A DNA stretch of 64,000 nt from Microlunatus flavus (GTDB taxonomy: Bacteria > Actinomycetota > Actinomycetes > Propionibacteriales > Propionibacteriaceae), in the NCBI RefSeq assembly GCF_900110855.1, contig NZ_FOFA01000001.1, positions 839,612 to 903,611 on the forward strand, written 5' to 3'. Both the position numbers and the translations under genes were made by a program. The notes under the pieces were generated by a model. That model did no database searches and was not told the DNA's origin. It was given only the letters and a program-made list of their open reading frames with translations. Shown here in pieces: positions 16,683 through 25,357 of the stretch; positions within the stretch are counted from its first letter, which is position 1; each line of letters opens with the position of its first letter.

Positions 16683-18012
16683 CTCCACCTCGACGCCCGC
16701 GACGCCCTCCAGCGCACGGCTGCTCGACCGGCGCATCCTGGCGCTGGCGCTGCCGACCTTCGCCACGCTGGTCTCCGAGCCGCTGCTGCTGCTCGCCGAC
16801 TCCGCGGTCGTCGGGCACCTCGGCACGGAGCCGCTGGCCGCGCTCGGCCTGTGCTCCAACGTCCTCAACGTGCTCGTCGGGCTGTCGATCTTCCTGGCGT
16901 ACGGGACGACGGGCACGGTCGCGCGCCGGCTCGGGGCCGGTGACCGTCTCGCGGCGCTGAGCGGCGGGATCGACGGGCTCGTCCTCGCCGTGCTCGTCGG
17001 GGTGGTGCTGGCCGTCGCGCTCGAGCTGCTGCTGCCGGTCGTCGTCGGCTGGTACGGCGTCGACCCCGCCATCGAGGCCCTCGCCGTGCGCTACCTGCGG
17101 ATCGCCGCGCTCGGCCTGCCCTCGGTGCTGGTGCTCCTGGCCGGGACCGGCGTGCTGCGCGGGCTGCAGGACGCCCGGACGCCGCTCGTGGTCGTCGTCG
17201 CCACGAACCTGCTCAACATCGCCCTCAACGTCACCCTCGTGTACGGGGCGGGGCTCGGCATCGCCGGCTCCGCGCTCGGGACGCTGATCGCGCAGACCGG
17301 CGCGGCGGTCGCCGTGGTCACCGTGGTCGTGCGCCGCAGCCGGGCCGCCGGGGCCGCGGTCGCGCTGCGGCCGGCCGGGGTCGCCGCCGTGGCCCGCTCG
17401 GGCGGCTGGCTGGTCGTGCGCACCGCCCTCCTGCAGGCCGCGGTCACCACGAACACCGTCGTCGCCGCCGGGCTCGGCGCCACCGCGCTGGCGGCGCACC
17501 AGGTCACCGGCGGGCTGTGGACCCTGCTCGCGTTCGCCCTCGACGCGGTCGCCATCGCGGGGCAGGCACTCATCGGCTCCGCGCTCGGCAGCGGCGACGT
17601 CGCCCTCGGCCGGGCCCTCACCCGGCGGATGCTCGGCTGGGGCGCGGTGTCCGGGGCCGTCTTCGGGCTGCTGCTCGTCGTGGCGCGGCCCGCGTACGTC
17701 GGGCTGTTCACCCCGGACCCCGCCGTGCGGGCCCTCGTCGGCCGGGTCGTGCTCGTCGTCGCCCTGCAGGCCGCGCTCGCCGGTGTCGTCTACGTCCTCG
17801 ACGGCGTCCTCATCGGCGCGGGCGACGCCCGTTACCTCGCGCTCGCCGGGCTCGTCTGCCTCGCCGCGTACCTGCCCGTCGCCCTCCTCGTGCGCCACCT
17901 CGGCGTCGGGCTGGCCTGGGTGTGGGCGTCGTACGCGGTGTTCATGGCCGCGCGGGCGGTCACGCTCGGGCTGCGCGCGCGTGGGGACCGCTGGATTCGT
18001 GTGGGGGCGTAG
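16675..18012 (+). CDS. MATE/DinF-family multidrug or metabolite exporter
   Basis: 445 residues, twelve predicted membrane helices arranged as two MATE repeats (FATLVSEPLLLLADSAVVGHLGTEPLAALGL; TNTVVAAGLGATALAAHQVTGGLW). These Na+/H+-coupled transporters export cationic compounds; DinF-like members are widespread and often of unknown substrate. The GTG at 16675 has only a weak ribosome site and lies in a DnaA-box-like stretch; no better in-frame start exists before the first helix. It ends 4 bp before a tandem repeat array. Confidence 0.88.
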   Translation: MDNSTSTPATPSSARLLDRRILALALPTFATLVSEPLLLLADSAVVGHLGTEPLAALGLCSNVLNVLVGLSIFLAYGTTGTVARRLGAGDRLAALSGGIDGLVLAVLVGVVLAVALELLLPVVVGWYGVDPAIEALAVRYLRIAALGLPSVLVLLAGTGVLRGLQDARTPLVVVVATNLLNIALNVTLVYGAGLGIAGSALGTLIAQTGAAVAVVTVVVRRSRAAGAAVALRPAGVAAVARSGGWLVVRTALLQAAVTTNTVVAAGLGATALAAHQVTGGLWTLLAFALDAVAIAGQALIGSALGSGDVALGRALTRRMLGWGAVSGAVFGLLLVVARPAYVGLFTPDPAVRALVGRVVLVVALQAALAGVVYVLDGVLIGAGDARYLALAGLVCLAAYLPVALLVRHLGVGLAWVWASYAVFMAARAVTLGLRARGDRWIRVGA

Positions 18013-18016
18013 GGCG

Positions 18017-18125
18017 GCCCTTCGACAGGCTCAGGGAGCGTGGCCGAGCCAGGGGCAGGCCCTTCGACACGCTCAGGGAGCGTGGCCGAGTCAAGCGCAG
18101 GCCCTTCGACACGCTCAGGGAGCGT
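18017..18125. repeat. Tandem array of a 42-bp repeat (2.6 copies)
   Basis: Units start at 18017, 18059 and 18101, exactly 42 bp apart, each beginning GCCCTTCGACA(G/C)GCTCAGGG, an imperfect inverted repeat (CCCT...AGGG). The third unit is truncated after about 25 bp. The array is directly downstream of the MATE gene. A related single unit lies at 61450-61485. This CCCTTCGACAGGCTCAGGG element is a widespread actinobacterial intergenic repeat; function unknown. Confidence 0.85.
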
Positions 18126-18187
18126 CGTGGCCCCTGACTGTTCGGCGCGTCACACCCGGTTGCCGAGCAAGGGGAGCCTCGCTTAAG

Positions 18188-18206
18188 TTAGGGCAGGCTC
18201 ACCTAG
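18188..18206. promoter_or_regulatory. IdeR/DtxR iron box upstream of efeUOB
   Basis: TTAGGGCAGGCTCACCTAG at 18188-18206 matches 15 of 19 positions of the IdeR/DtxR consensus TTAGGTTAGSCTAACCTAA. It lies 85 bp upstream of the efeU ATG, so the operon is probably repressed by Fe(II)-loaded IdeR and expressed under iron limitation. Confidence 0.75.
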
Positions 18207-18291
18207 TGGGGAGCCGCTCCGACGACCAGCCCTGAGGCCGCCGAGCACCACCCGGCCCAGAGCCACGAGGACACCGAGGAGCGCCAGCACC

Positions 18292-19197
18292 ATGGTCGCC
18301 AACTTCCTCATCGGCCTGCGCGAGGGCCTCGAGGCCGCGCTGGTCGTGAGCATCCTCGTCGCCTACCTGGTCAAGACCTCCCGGCGCCACCTGCTGCCCC
18401 GCGTGTGGGCCGGCGTGGCCGTCGCCGTGGTCGTCTCGCTCGGCTTCGGCGCGCTGCTGACCTTCGGCCCCAAGGGCCTGACCTTCACCGCGCAGGAGGC
18501 GATCGGCGGCTCGCTCTCCATCGTCGCCGTCGCGCTGGTCACCTGGATGATCTTCTGGATGGCGCGCACCGCCCGCTCCCTGTCGGGCGAGCTGCGCGGC
18601 GCCGTCGATCGTGCCGCCGACGGCAAGACCTGGTCGCTCGCCATCGTCGCCCTGCTGGCGGTCGGCCGCGAGGGCTTGGAGACGGCGATCTTCCTGTGGG
18701 CGGCGACCTCGGCCGCCGCCGGCACGACCGGCAGCACCGTCCAGCCGCTGCTCGGCGCCCTCGTCGGGCTCGCCGTCGCTGTCGCGCTCGGCTACCTCAT
18801 CTACCGCGGCGCCATCAAGATCAACCTCAGCAGGTTCTTCACCTGGACCGGCGTCTTCCTGATCTTCGTCGCCGCGGGTGTCCTCTCCTACGGGGTCCAC
18901 GACCTCCAGGAGGCCGGCATCCTGCCCGGCCTGAACACGCTCGCCTTCGACGTCTCCCGCGCGGTCCCGCCGACCTCCTGGTACGGCACCGTGCTCAAGG
19001 GCGTCTTCAACTTCTCCCCCGCCACCACCGTGCTCGAGGCCGTCGTCTGGACGGCGTACGTCGTGCCGGTGCTGGCCGTCTTCCTCACGAAGGCGCGCCG
19101 CCGCGCCGCCGCCGCGCCGACCGGGCCCGCCCCGAAGGCCGCGACCCTCACGACCCGCCCGGCCGCCTCGCAGCCGGTCGCCTCCGGAAGGAACTGA
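18292..19197 (+). CDS. efeU: Iron permease EfeU (FTR1 family)
   Basis: 301 residues with seven predicted membrane helices and the two REGLE iron-binding motifs of the family (LREGLEAAL at about residues 9-17; GREGLETAIF at about 124-133). EfeU moves iron across the membrane with EfeO and EfeB as partners. The ATG at 18292 is the only start before the first REGLE helix. efeO follows after 4 bp. The basic Ala/Pro-rich C-terminal tail is cytoplasmic. Confidence 0.94.
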   Translation: MVANFLIGLREGLEAALVVSILVAYLVKTSRRHLLPRVWAGVAVAVVVSLGFGALLTFGPKGLTFTAQEAIGGSLSIVAVALVTWMIFWMARTARSLSGELRGAVDRAADGKTWSLAIVALLAVGREGLETAIFLWAATSAAAGTTGSTVQPLLGALVGLAVAVALGYLIYRGAIKINLSRFFTWTGVFLIFVAAGVLSYGVHDLQEAGILPGLNTLAFDVSRAVPPTSWYGTVLKGVFNFSPATTVLEAVVWTAYVVPVLAVFLTKARRRAAAAPTGPAPKAATLTTRPAASQPVASGRN

Positions 19198-19201
19198 ACC
19201 C

Positions 19202-20404
19202 TTGTCCGCCACGACCCGCCGCCCCGCCGCGGCGCGCCGCCTCGCCCCGCTGGTGACCGTGGGCGCGCTCCTCGCGCTCCCCGTCCTCAGCGGCTGCACC
19301 GACAACACCCGCTCGGCGAACGACGGCCCCTCGGCCGACCCCCGGGCGCTCACGGTCTCCGCCAGCGACACCGACTGCGCGGTCTCCGGCACGCAGGCCC
19401 CCTCGGGCAAGCTCACCTTCACCGTCACCAACAGCGGCTCGAAGATCAACGAGTTCTACCTGCTGGCCGGCGACGGGCTCCGCATCGTCGGCGAGGTCGA
19501 GAACATCGGCCCGGGCATCACCCGCGACCTCGTGCTCACCGCCCCGGCCGGCAGCTACTTCACGGCCTGCAAGCCGGGCATGGTCGGCGACGGCATCCGG
19601 GCGCCCTTCACCGTGGCGGAATCGGGCCAGGCCGGCGCGACGGACGCGAACGACGGCGAGCTGGTGGCCGCGGCCAACGCCAACTACGCCTCCTACGTCC
19701 GCGACCAGACCGACCAGCTGCTGAGCAAGACCGAGGAGTTCGCCGCCGCGTACGAGGCCGGCGACGACGCGAAGGCCCGCGCCCTCTACCCCGTCGCCCG
19801 CACCCACTGGGAGCGCATCGAGACGGTGGCGGAGTCGTTCGGCGACCTCGACCCCAAGATGGACCTGCGCGAGGCCGACCTGGAGCAGGGCCAGAGGTGG
19901 ACCGGCTGGCACCGCATCGAGAAGGACCTCTGGCCGCAGCGGGCCAAGGGCTACAAGGCCCTGTCGGCCGCGCAGCGGGCCACCTTCGCCGACGACCTGG
20001 TCAAGAACACGAAGACGCTGCACGCCCGCACCCGCGACATGACCTTCACGGTCGACCAGATCGCCAACGGTTCGCGGGGCCTGCTCGACGAGGTCGCCAC
20101 GGGCAAGGTCACCGGCGAGGAGGAGTACTGGTCGCGCACCGACCTCTACGACTTCCAGGCCAACGTCGACGGCGCCCGGATCGGCTTCGAGGGGCTGCGC
20201 CCGATCCTGGCCTCGCGCGACAAGGCTCTCGACACCCAGCTCGACGCGCGCTTCAGCGACCTGCAGACGCTGCTCGACCAGCAGAAGTCCGGCGACGGCT
20301 TCAAGTCCTACGACGCCGTGAGCAAGAGCGACATCAAGGCCCTGTCCGACGCGGTGAACGCGCTGGCGGAGCCGCTGTCCAAGCTCACCGCCGCCGTCTC
20401 CTGA
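19202..20404 (+). CDS. efeO: Iron uptake lipoprotein EfeO (cupredoxin + imelysin/M75 domains)
   Basis: 400 residues. The start is TTG at 19202, preceded by GGAAGGAACT (19186-19195). A lipoprotein signal ends LPVLSGC at about residue 32. A cupredoxin-like domain (about 50-140, with C54 and the YFTACKPGMVGDG segment) is followed by an imelysin M75 domain (about 150-400) with the HxxE-type motif HRIE after GQRWTGW. EfeO binds iron outside the membrane and delivers it to EfeU. This form keeps the cupredoxin domain that short EfeO/EfeM proteins lack. Confidence 0.94.
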   Translation: MSATTRRPAAARRLAPLVTVGALLALPVLSGCTDNTRSANDGPSADPRALTVSASDTDCAVSGTQAPSGKLTFTVTNSGSKINEFYLLAGDGLRIVGEVENIGPGITRDLVLTAPAGSYFTACKPGMVGDGIRAPFTVAESGQAGATDANDGELVAAANANYASYVRDQTDQLLSKTEEFAAAYEAGDDAKARALYPVARTHWERIETVAESFGDLDPKMDLREADLEQGQRWTGWHRIEKDLWPQRAKGYKALSAAQRATFADDLVKNTKTLHARTRDMTFTVDQIANGSRGLLDEVATGKVTGEEEYWSRTDLYDFQANVDGARIGFEGLRPILASRDKALDTQLDARFSDLQTLLDQQKSGDGFKSYDAVSKSDIKALSDAVNALAEPLSKLTAAVS

Positions 20405-20424
20405 GGAAGCGAGACCACCTGATC

Positions 20425-21780
20425 GTGCCCGAGCAGAGCGAACCGAAGGTCCCCGCCGCCGACCCGACCCCCGCCCCCGAGGGTGCCGGGGCCGTCGAGC
20501 CGGACGCCCGTCCGCGTGGACGGTTCTCCCGGCGCCGCGCGCTCGGCGCGGCCGGGGTCGGCGTGGCGGGCACGGCGGTCGGGCTTGCGGGCGGGATCGG
20601 GGTGGCCCGTGCGTCGGTCGAGCCGCCGGCGCCGGCCGGGCCGAAGATCTACCCCTTCTACGGCGACCACCAGGCCGGCATCACCACGCCCGCCCAGGAC
20701 CGGCTGCACTTCGCGGCGTTCGACGTCACGACCACCGACCGGGCCGAGCTCGTCTCGCTGCTGCAGGACTGGACCACCGCCGCCGCGCGGATGACCCAGG
20801 GCGAGGGCGCCGGGGAGTACGGGCCGACGTCCGGGCCGTACGACGCACCCCCGGACGACACCGGCGAGGCCATCGGGCTGCCGGCGTCCGGCCTGACGCT
20901 GACCTTCGGCTTCGGCCCGTCGCTGTTCCGCGAGTCGGGGCGCGACCGCTTCGGGCTGGCGGCCCGGCAGCCGGCCGCGCTCAAGCGCCTGCCGCTCTTC
21001 CCCGGCGACAACCTCGACGAGTCCCGGTCCGACGGCGACCTGTGCGTGCAGGCCTGCGCCGACGACCCGCAGGTCGCGGTGCACGCGATCCGCAACCTGG
21101 CCCGCATCGCCTTCGGCCGCGCGGCGATCCGCTGGTCGCAGCTGGGCTTCGGGCGCACGTCCTCGACCTCGACGAGCCAGGCGACCGCCCGGAACCTCTT
21201 CGGGTTCAAGGACGGCACCATGAACCTCAAGGCCGAGGACCCGGCCGGCGTGGACGCGCACGTCTGGGTGCCCTCCGGCGCCGACCCGCGCGCGGCCTGG
21301 CTGAGCGGCGGCTCGTACCTCGTCACCCGGCGCATCAACATGACCATCGAGACCTGGGACCGCCAGGCGCTCAGCGAGCAGGAGCGCGTCGTCGGGCGGA
21401 CCAAGGCCGAGGGGGCGCCGCTGTCCGGCGGCGGCGAGTTCAGCCAGCCGGACTTCACCATGGCGGGCCGCGGGAACGAGCCGATCATCGCCACCGACGC
21501 GCACGTCCGGCTCGCGCACCCCGACAACAACCACGGCGTCCAGCTGCTGCGGCGCGGCTACAACTTCGTCGACGGCAGCACCGGGCTGGGCCGCCTCGAC
21601 GCCGGGCTGTTCTTCATGGCGTACGTGACCGACCCCCGCACCCACTACATCCCGCTGCAGACCAAGCTGAGCCGGACCGACGGGCTGCAGGAGTACCTGC
21701 AGCACACCGGGTCGGCGCTGTTCGCGGTGCCCCCGGGCGCCAAGTCGGGCGAGCACATCGGTCAGGCGCTGTTCGCCTGA
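20425..21780 (+). CDS. efeB: Deferrochelatase/peroxidase EfeB (Dyp-type heme peroxidase)
   Basis: 451 residues from GTG 20425. A Tat signal (GRFSRRRALGAAGVGVAG) near residue 35 exports the folded heme protein. The Dyp peroxidase signature GxxDG is present (LFGFKDGTMN), with the downstream heme-pocket region IATDAHVRLAHPDNN and LLRRGYNFVDG. EfeB is thought to oxidise Fe(II) or take iron from heme for EfeO/EfeU. The ribosome site (AGGAAG at 20404-20409) is rather far from the GTG; a CTG two codons earlier would be better spaced, so the exact start is uncertain by two codons. Confidence 0.94.
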   Translation: MPEQSEPKVPAADPTPAPEGAGAVEPDARPRGRFSRRRALGAAGVGVAGTAVGLAGGIGVARASVEPPAPAGPKIYPFYGDHQAGITTPAQDRLHFAAFDVTTTDRAELVSLLQDWTTAAARMTQGEGAGEYGPTSGPYDAPPDDTGEAIGLPASGLTLTFGFGPSLFRESGRDRFGLAARQPAALKRLPLFPGDNLDESRSDGDLCVQACADDPQVAVHAIRNLARIAFGRAAIRWSQLGFGRTSSTSTSQATARNLFGFKDGTMNLKAEDPAGVDAHVWVPSGADPRAAWLSGGSYLVTRRINMTIETWDRQALSEQERVVGRTKAEGAPLSGGGEFSQPDFTMAGRGNEPIIATDAHVRLAHPDNNHGVQLLRRGYNFVDGSTGLGRLDAGLFFMAYVTDPRTHYIPLQTKLSRTDGLQEYLQHTGSALFAVPPGAKSGEHIGQALFA

Positions 21781-21797
21781 GGTCGGTCCACGGCGTA

Positions 21798-21814
21798 CGG
21801 CTGACCCTCAGCCG
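21798..21814. terminator. Short bidirectional hairpin between efeB and SGNH hydrolase gene
   Basis: CGGCTGA (21798-21804), a 3-base loop and TCAGCCG (21808-21814). It lies in the 27-bp convergent gap and includes the stop codon of the minus-strand gene. No T-run follows. Confidence 0.45.
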
Positions 21815-22608
21815 AGCCGGGCGCTCGCGTCCGAGCGGGGCACGACGGTCGGCACCGGCCGCTTGGCCGTGACGCCCCGGCCGTGCGGGACGTGGCGGAC
21901 CGCCTTGCCCAGCCACGGCTTGAAGTGGTGGACCACCCAGTCGACGTCGCCGGTGACCGTCTCGCGGACCGAGTGCGGGCCGGGAGGTTCCGGGAACGGG
22001 TCGGCCCAGTGCGCGTCGAAGCCCGCGACGCCGAGCCGCCACGCCAGGGCCGCGGCGATGCGGGCGTGGCCGAGCGCGCTGTTGTGCAGCCGGTCGGGAG
22101 ACCACAGGCGCGGGTCGACCGCGACCGGGTAGGCCTCGAAGTCCACGAGCAGCGCCCCGTGCCGCGCCGCGGCCGCCCGGATCAGCCGGTTGAGGCGGAA
22201 CACGCGTCCCCGGACGTGGCGGACCAGCGGGTTCACGGCCCCGGGGTCGACCATCGTGAAGGTCGCCAGCGTCGCGCCGCTCGCCGCCGCTCCCACGAAC
22301 AGCGCCTCGAGGTCGGCCTCCAGCGCAGAGAAGTCGCAGCGCACGGAGATGACGTCGTTGACGCCCGCGAAGAGCGTGAGCAGGTCGGGCCGCAGGTCCA
22401 GCGCGGGGTCCAGCTGGGTGGCGTGGATCTCGGCGGCGTGCAGCCCGCGCACGGCGAGGTTGGCGTAGTCGAGCGGCTCGTCCTGGGCGTCGGCCAGGTG
22501 CTGCGCGAGCCGGTCGGCCCAGCCGCGGAACCCGCCGTCCTCGGTCTCGTCCATCAGACCCTCGGTCGAGGAGTCGCCGATCGCCACGTAACGCCGGAAG
22601 CCCGTCAC
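21808..22608 (-). CDS. SGNH/GDSL-family hydrolase
   Basis: 266 residues. The four SGNH blocks are visible: GDSSTEG near the N-terminus (nucleophile Ser), a Gly in the NLAVRG segment, GVND, and SPDRLHNSALGH with the catalytic Asp-x-x-His. No signal peptide, so it is cytoplasmic. The family contains esterases, lipases and deacetylases acting on acylated sugars or lipids; the substrate cannot be told. The start is ATG at 22608. It converges with efeB. Confidence 0.87.
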   Translation of the reverse strand: MTGFRRYVAIGDSSTEGLMDETEDGGFRGWADRLAQHLADAQDEPLDYANLAVRGLHAAEIHATQLDPALDLRPDLLTLFAGVNDVISVRCDFSALEADLEALFVGAAASGATLATFTMVDPGAVNPLVRHVRGRVFRLNRLIRAAAARHGALLVDFEAYPVAVDPRLWSPDRLHNSALGHARIAAALAWRLGVAGFDAHWADPFPEPPGPHSVRETVTGDVDWVVHHFKPWLGKAVRHVPHGRGVTAKRPVPTVVPRSDASARLG

Positions 22609-22704
22609 GCCCCCGATTCTGGCCCGCCCCGACCGACGCGTGCAGGTGCCGGGGCATCGGGCGGGTCGGTCGGCTCCGAACTACCCTCTGACGAGGGGGC
22701 CCGC

Positions 22705-23931
22705 ATGGCGAGGACGACCAGCCTGACCCGCGACCGCGACTACGCGACGTTCGTGGAGGACCGGCGCGCGCTCCTGCAGCGCTGCGCGTACCTCCTGGTC
22801 GGGCGCCGCGACGCCGCCGAGGAGCTCGTGGCCGCCACCCTCGCCGACCTGTACGCCCGCTGGCGCCACGTCCACGACCCGCTGCTCGTCGCGCTGCGCC
22901 TGCTCTACACGACCGACCTCGGCCGGCTGCCGGCGACGTCGCCGCGCGCCCGGTTCGAGCTGCTCGACGGCCGTACGACCCGTGAACCCGTCGACCCGCT
23001 GGTCACCCACCTCGAGGCGCTGTCGGCCCGCCAGCGGATGGTCGTCGTCCTGGAGTGGGTCGCGCGGGTGCCGCGCGTGGACATGGCCGCCGTCCTCGAC
23101 TCCTCCGCCGAGACGGTCGCCGACGTGGCCCGCGACGCCCGTACGGCGCTCGTCCGCCGCGCGCCCGAGCTGGATGACGACACCGTCCTGGTGCGCCGCC
23201 TCGACGCGGCCGTTCCGCCGGACGTGCGCTCCGTACGCCGCTACGACGACCTGCGGCACGGCCAGGAGCTCGTGCAGCGCCGGTGGGTCCGACGGGCCGG
23301 GGTCGCGGCCGCCGCCCTCGTCCTGCTCGTCCTCGTGGCGACCCAGCTCCGGCCGGTGGCCCAGTCCCCGGCGAGCGGGCCGGCGCCGCTCGTGCCGGTC
23401 CCGACCTCGACGGTGACCGTCACGCCGAGCCCCGTGACGCCCTGCGACCGGACCCTCGTCACCTGCCAGGCCCTCCTGACCCGGGCCTGGCGGGCCATGG
23501 TCTACGAGGTCGTCGCCGACCACCTCGACCCGGAGGGCCGCTACTTCAACGCCTCCAGCTACTACGCCCGCGACGAGACCGAGGGCCTGTGGGAGACCAA
23601 GAAGGGCGCCCTGGCCATGGAGGTGTTCCGGGTCGGGAGCGGCTCGACGCAGGTCTACCTGCAGGTCGCGACCGCCCGCGCGTACGCCCCCCGCTGCGGC
23701 GAGGCGACCGGCACCACCTGCTCCTCGATCCGCTTCATGGACGGCAACCGCTTCATCCTCAGCGACGCGCTCGACGTCGCCGACGGGCTCGAGGGCCAGT
23801 ACCGCCCGGACGGCACCCAGGTCGTCACCGTCGTCGTCCGCGACTCCGGGCCGGGCGCGGGCCTGGAGGTCACCCGCGCGCAGATCGTCCGGCTGCTGCA
23901 GGACGACCGCCTCCGCCTGCCCGCACTCTGA
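22705..23931 (+). CDS. SigE-type sigma-like domain fused to a membrane anchor and external domain
   Basis: 408 residues. Residues 1-180 resemble SigE-family ECF sigma factors: region 2-like FVEDRRALLQRCAYLLVGRRDAAEELVAATLADLYARW, and region 4-like LEALSARQRMVVVLEWVARVPRVDMAAVLDSSAETVADVARDARTAL. A basic stretch is followed by one membrane helix (AGVAAAALVLLVLVATQL, about 200-217), a Pro/Thr linker and an external domain of about 170 residues with four cysteines (CDR...CQ, CGEATGTTC). Sigma core and membrane anchor in one chain imply a membrane-bound or degenerate sigma factor. The ATG at 22705 follows GAGGGGG. Nothing nearby shows its targets. Confidence 0.7.
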   Translation: MARTTSLTRDRDYATFVEDRRALLQRCAYLLVGRRDAAEELVAATLADLYARWRHVHDPLLVALRLLYTTDLGRLPATSPRARFELLDGRTTREPVDPLVTHLEALSARQRMVVVLEWVARVPRVDMAAVLDSSAETVADVARDARTALVRRAPELDDDTVLVRRLDAAVPPDVRSVRRYDDLRHGQELVQRRWVRRAGVAAAALVLLVLVATQLRPVAQSPASGPAPLVPVPTSTVTVTPSPVTPCDRTLVTCQALLTRAWRAMVYEVVADHLDPEGRYFNASSYYARDETEGLWETKKGALAMEVFRVGSGSTQVYLQVATARAYAPRCGEATGTTCSSIRFMDGNRFILSDALDVADGLEGQYRPDGTQVVTVVVRDSGPGAGLEVTRAQIVRLLQDDRLRLPAL

Positions 23932-23992
23932 TCTCGAGTGCGCTCGTGGTGGGGTGCGCGGGCGCGAGTGTCGGGGGCCGGGCGCCGGTCCG

Positions 23993-24077
23993 TCTGGACG
24001 AGCGAGGGGCACGACACGCTTTTCGTCGCGCCCCGCAGCGAGGAAGACGGAGCGTTCGAGCGCCCGGCGCGCGAGCG
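23993..24077. repeat. Dispersed hairpin repeat, copy A
   Basis: The core hairpin at 24006-24034 has stem GGGGC/GCCCC and inner GAC/GTC around ACGCTTTTC. It is preceded by CTGGACGA and followed by GAGGAAGACGGAG. Copy B (39270-39357) shares the apical part and flanks, but its outer stem is GGTGAC/GTCACC. Confidence 0.5.
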
Positions 24078-24088
24078 CCCCTTAACAA

Positions 24089-24199
24089 TCAGCCAACCCC
24101 TTGCTCGAGGTCGAGGACGTTGGGGACGACGGCGACGAGGGCGATGACGAGGACACCGACGACCGCCGCGATCGCCGTGCCCAGCTGTGCGATGTCCAT
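24089..24199 (-). CDS. Very small single-helix membrane protein
   Basis: 36 residues, too short for usual gene calling. ATG at 24199, preceded on the minus strand by TTGAGGC. It codes MDIAQLGTAIAAVVGVLVIALVAV and then VPNVLDLEQGVG: one hydrophobic helix with a short polar end. The codon pattern (G/C in third positions) and lack of competing genes support it, but no family is recognised. It lies between the sigma-like membrane protein gene and mmuM. Confidence 0.4.
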   Translation of the reverse strand: MDIAQLGTAIAAVVGVLVIALVAVVPNVLDLEQGVG

Positions 24200-24287
24200 G
24201 CCTCAAGAGTGCGTCGCTGCGGCGTGGATCACATCAGCCCGCGGTGTGGACGTCCTGTGAGCCCGTGGTCGGGGCCGGACCCGGGCC

Positions 24288-25205
24288 TCAGACCGGGGTC
24301 GGAGCCCGCAGCCGGCCGACGGCGTCGGCGACGGCGCTGATCTCGTCCGGTCCGACGCGGCAGCAGCCGCCGACCAGGCGGGCCCCGGCCTCGATCCAGC
24401 CGGGAACGAGCCCGGCGACGGCGGTGCGGTCACCGGTCCAGCGGCGGGCGTCGGCGTCCCAGCGCTCGCCGGCGTTGGGGTAGACGACGACCGGCTTGCC
24501 GCTGGTCGCGTGGGCCAGGGCCACGAGCGCCGGGGTGTCGGCCGGGTCGAGGCAGTTCACGCCGACGGCGATCACCTCGTCGACCTCGGCGGCCATGGCG
24601 AACGCCTCCGCGACGGGTTCGCCGGCGCGGGTCCGGTCGCCGTCGCAGGTCATCGAGAGCCAGCAGGGCGTCGGGAGCCCGCGGACCTCGGCCAGCAGGG
24701 CCTCGGCCTCGGCGAGGCAGGGCACGGTCTCGAGCGCCAGCACGTCGGGCCCGACGTCGGCGAGCACCTGGATGCCGAACTTGTGCCAGCGCCGCAGCTG
24801 CGTGACGCTCAGCCCGTAGTCGCCGCGGTACTCCGAGCCGTCGCCGAGCGCCGCGCCGTACGGGCCGACGCTCGCGGCCACCCAGGCGTCGCCGTCGACC
24901 TCGTGCGCGGCCTGCCGTGCGACCCGGACGCTGCGCCGCAGCAGCCGGCTGATGTGGAGGCTGTCCTGCCCGACGCTGGCGAACCCGCGCGAGGACACCT
25001 GGTACGACGCGGTGGTGGCGACCTGCGCGCCGGCGGCGAAGAAGGCGCGGTGCGCGGCGAGGACGGCGTCCGGGTCGTCGGCCAGCACCTGCGCGGACCA
25101 GACCGAGGAGGAGAGGTCGCGCCCCTGCGCCTCCAGCTGGGTCGCCAGGCCGCCGTCGAGGACCACGGGACCCTCGGTCACCGCCTCCGTGATCGTCCGT
25201 GCCAC
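24288..25205 (-). CDS. mmuM: Homocysteine S-methyltransferase
   Basis: 305 residues covering the whole homocysteine S-methyltransferase barrel. The substrate-proximal start LDGGLATQLEAQG and the zinc ligands (Cys in GVNC and the pair in GGCC near the C-terminus) are all present. It transfers a methyl group from S-methylmethionine or S-adenosylmethionine to homocysteine, giving methionine. The ATG at 25205 begins MARTITEAVTEG. It is monocistronic and divergent from the Rieske gene. Confidence 0.93.
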   Translation of the reverse strand: MARTITEAVTEGPVVLDGGLATQLEAQGRDLSSSVWSAQVLADDPDAVLAAHRAFFAAGAQVATTASYQVSSRGFASVGQDSLHISRLLRRSVRVARQAAHEVDGDAWVAASVGPYGAALGDGSEYRGDYGLSVTQLRRWHKFGIQVLADVGPDVLALETVPCLAEAEALLAEVRGLPTPCWLSMTCDGDRTRAGEPVAEAFAMAAEVDEVIAVGVNCLDPADTPALVALAHATSGKPVVVYPNAGERWDADARRWTGDRTAVAGLVPGWIEAGARLVGGCCRVGPDEISAVADAVGRLRAPTPV

Positions 25206-25357
25206 GCCGACCAGCCTAGGGCGCCCCTCCCCTGAGACCGGCTCGCTCGATCGTCGCGGGAGGCGCGCTCCGCGCGCGGGCCCACGCGCATCGAGTGGGG
25301 CGGATCCCAGGGGAACGACCGCATACCGTTGACCACCCGACGCACCTGGAGGCCCCC

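Noticed and set aside
18017..18125. CRISPR array
   Set aside because: Units are contiguous 42-bp repeats without unique spacers, and no cas gene is present.
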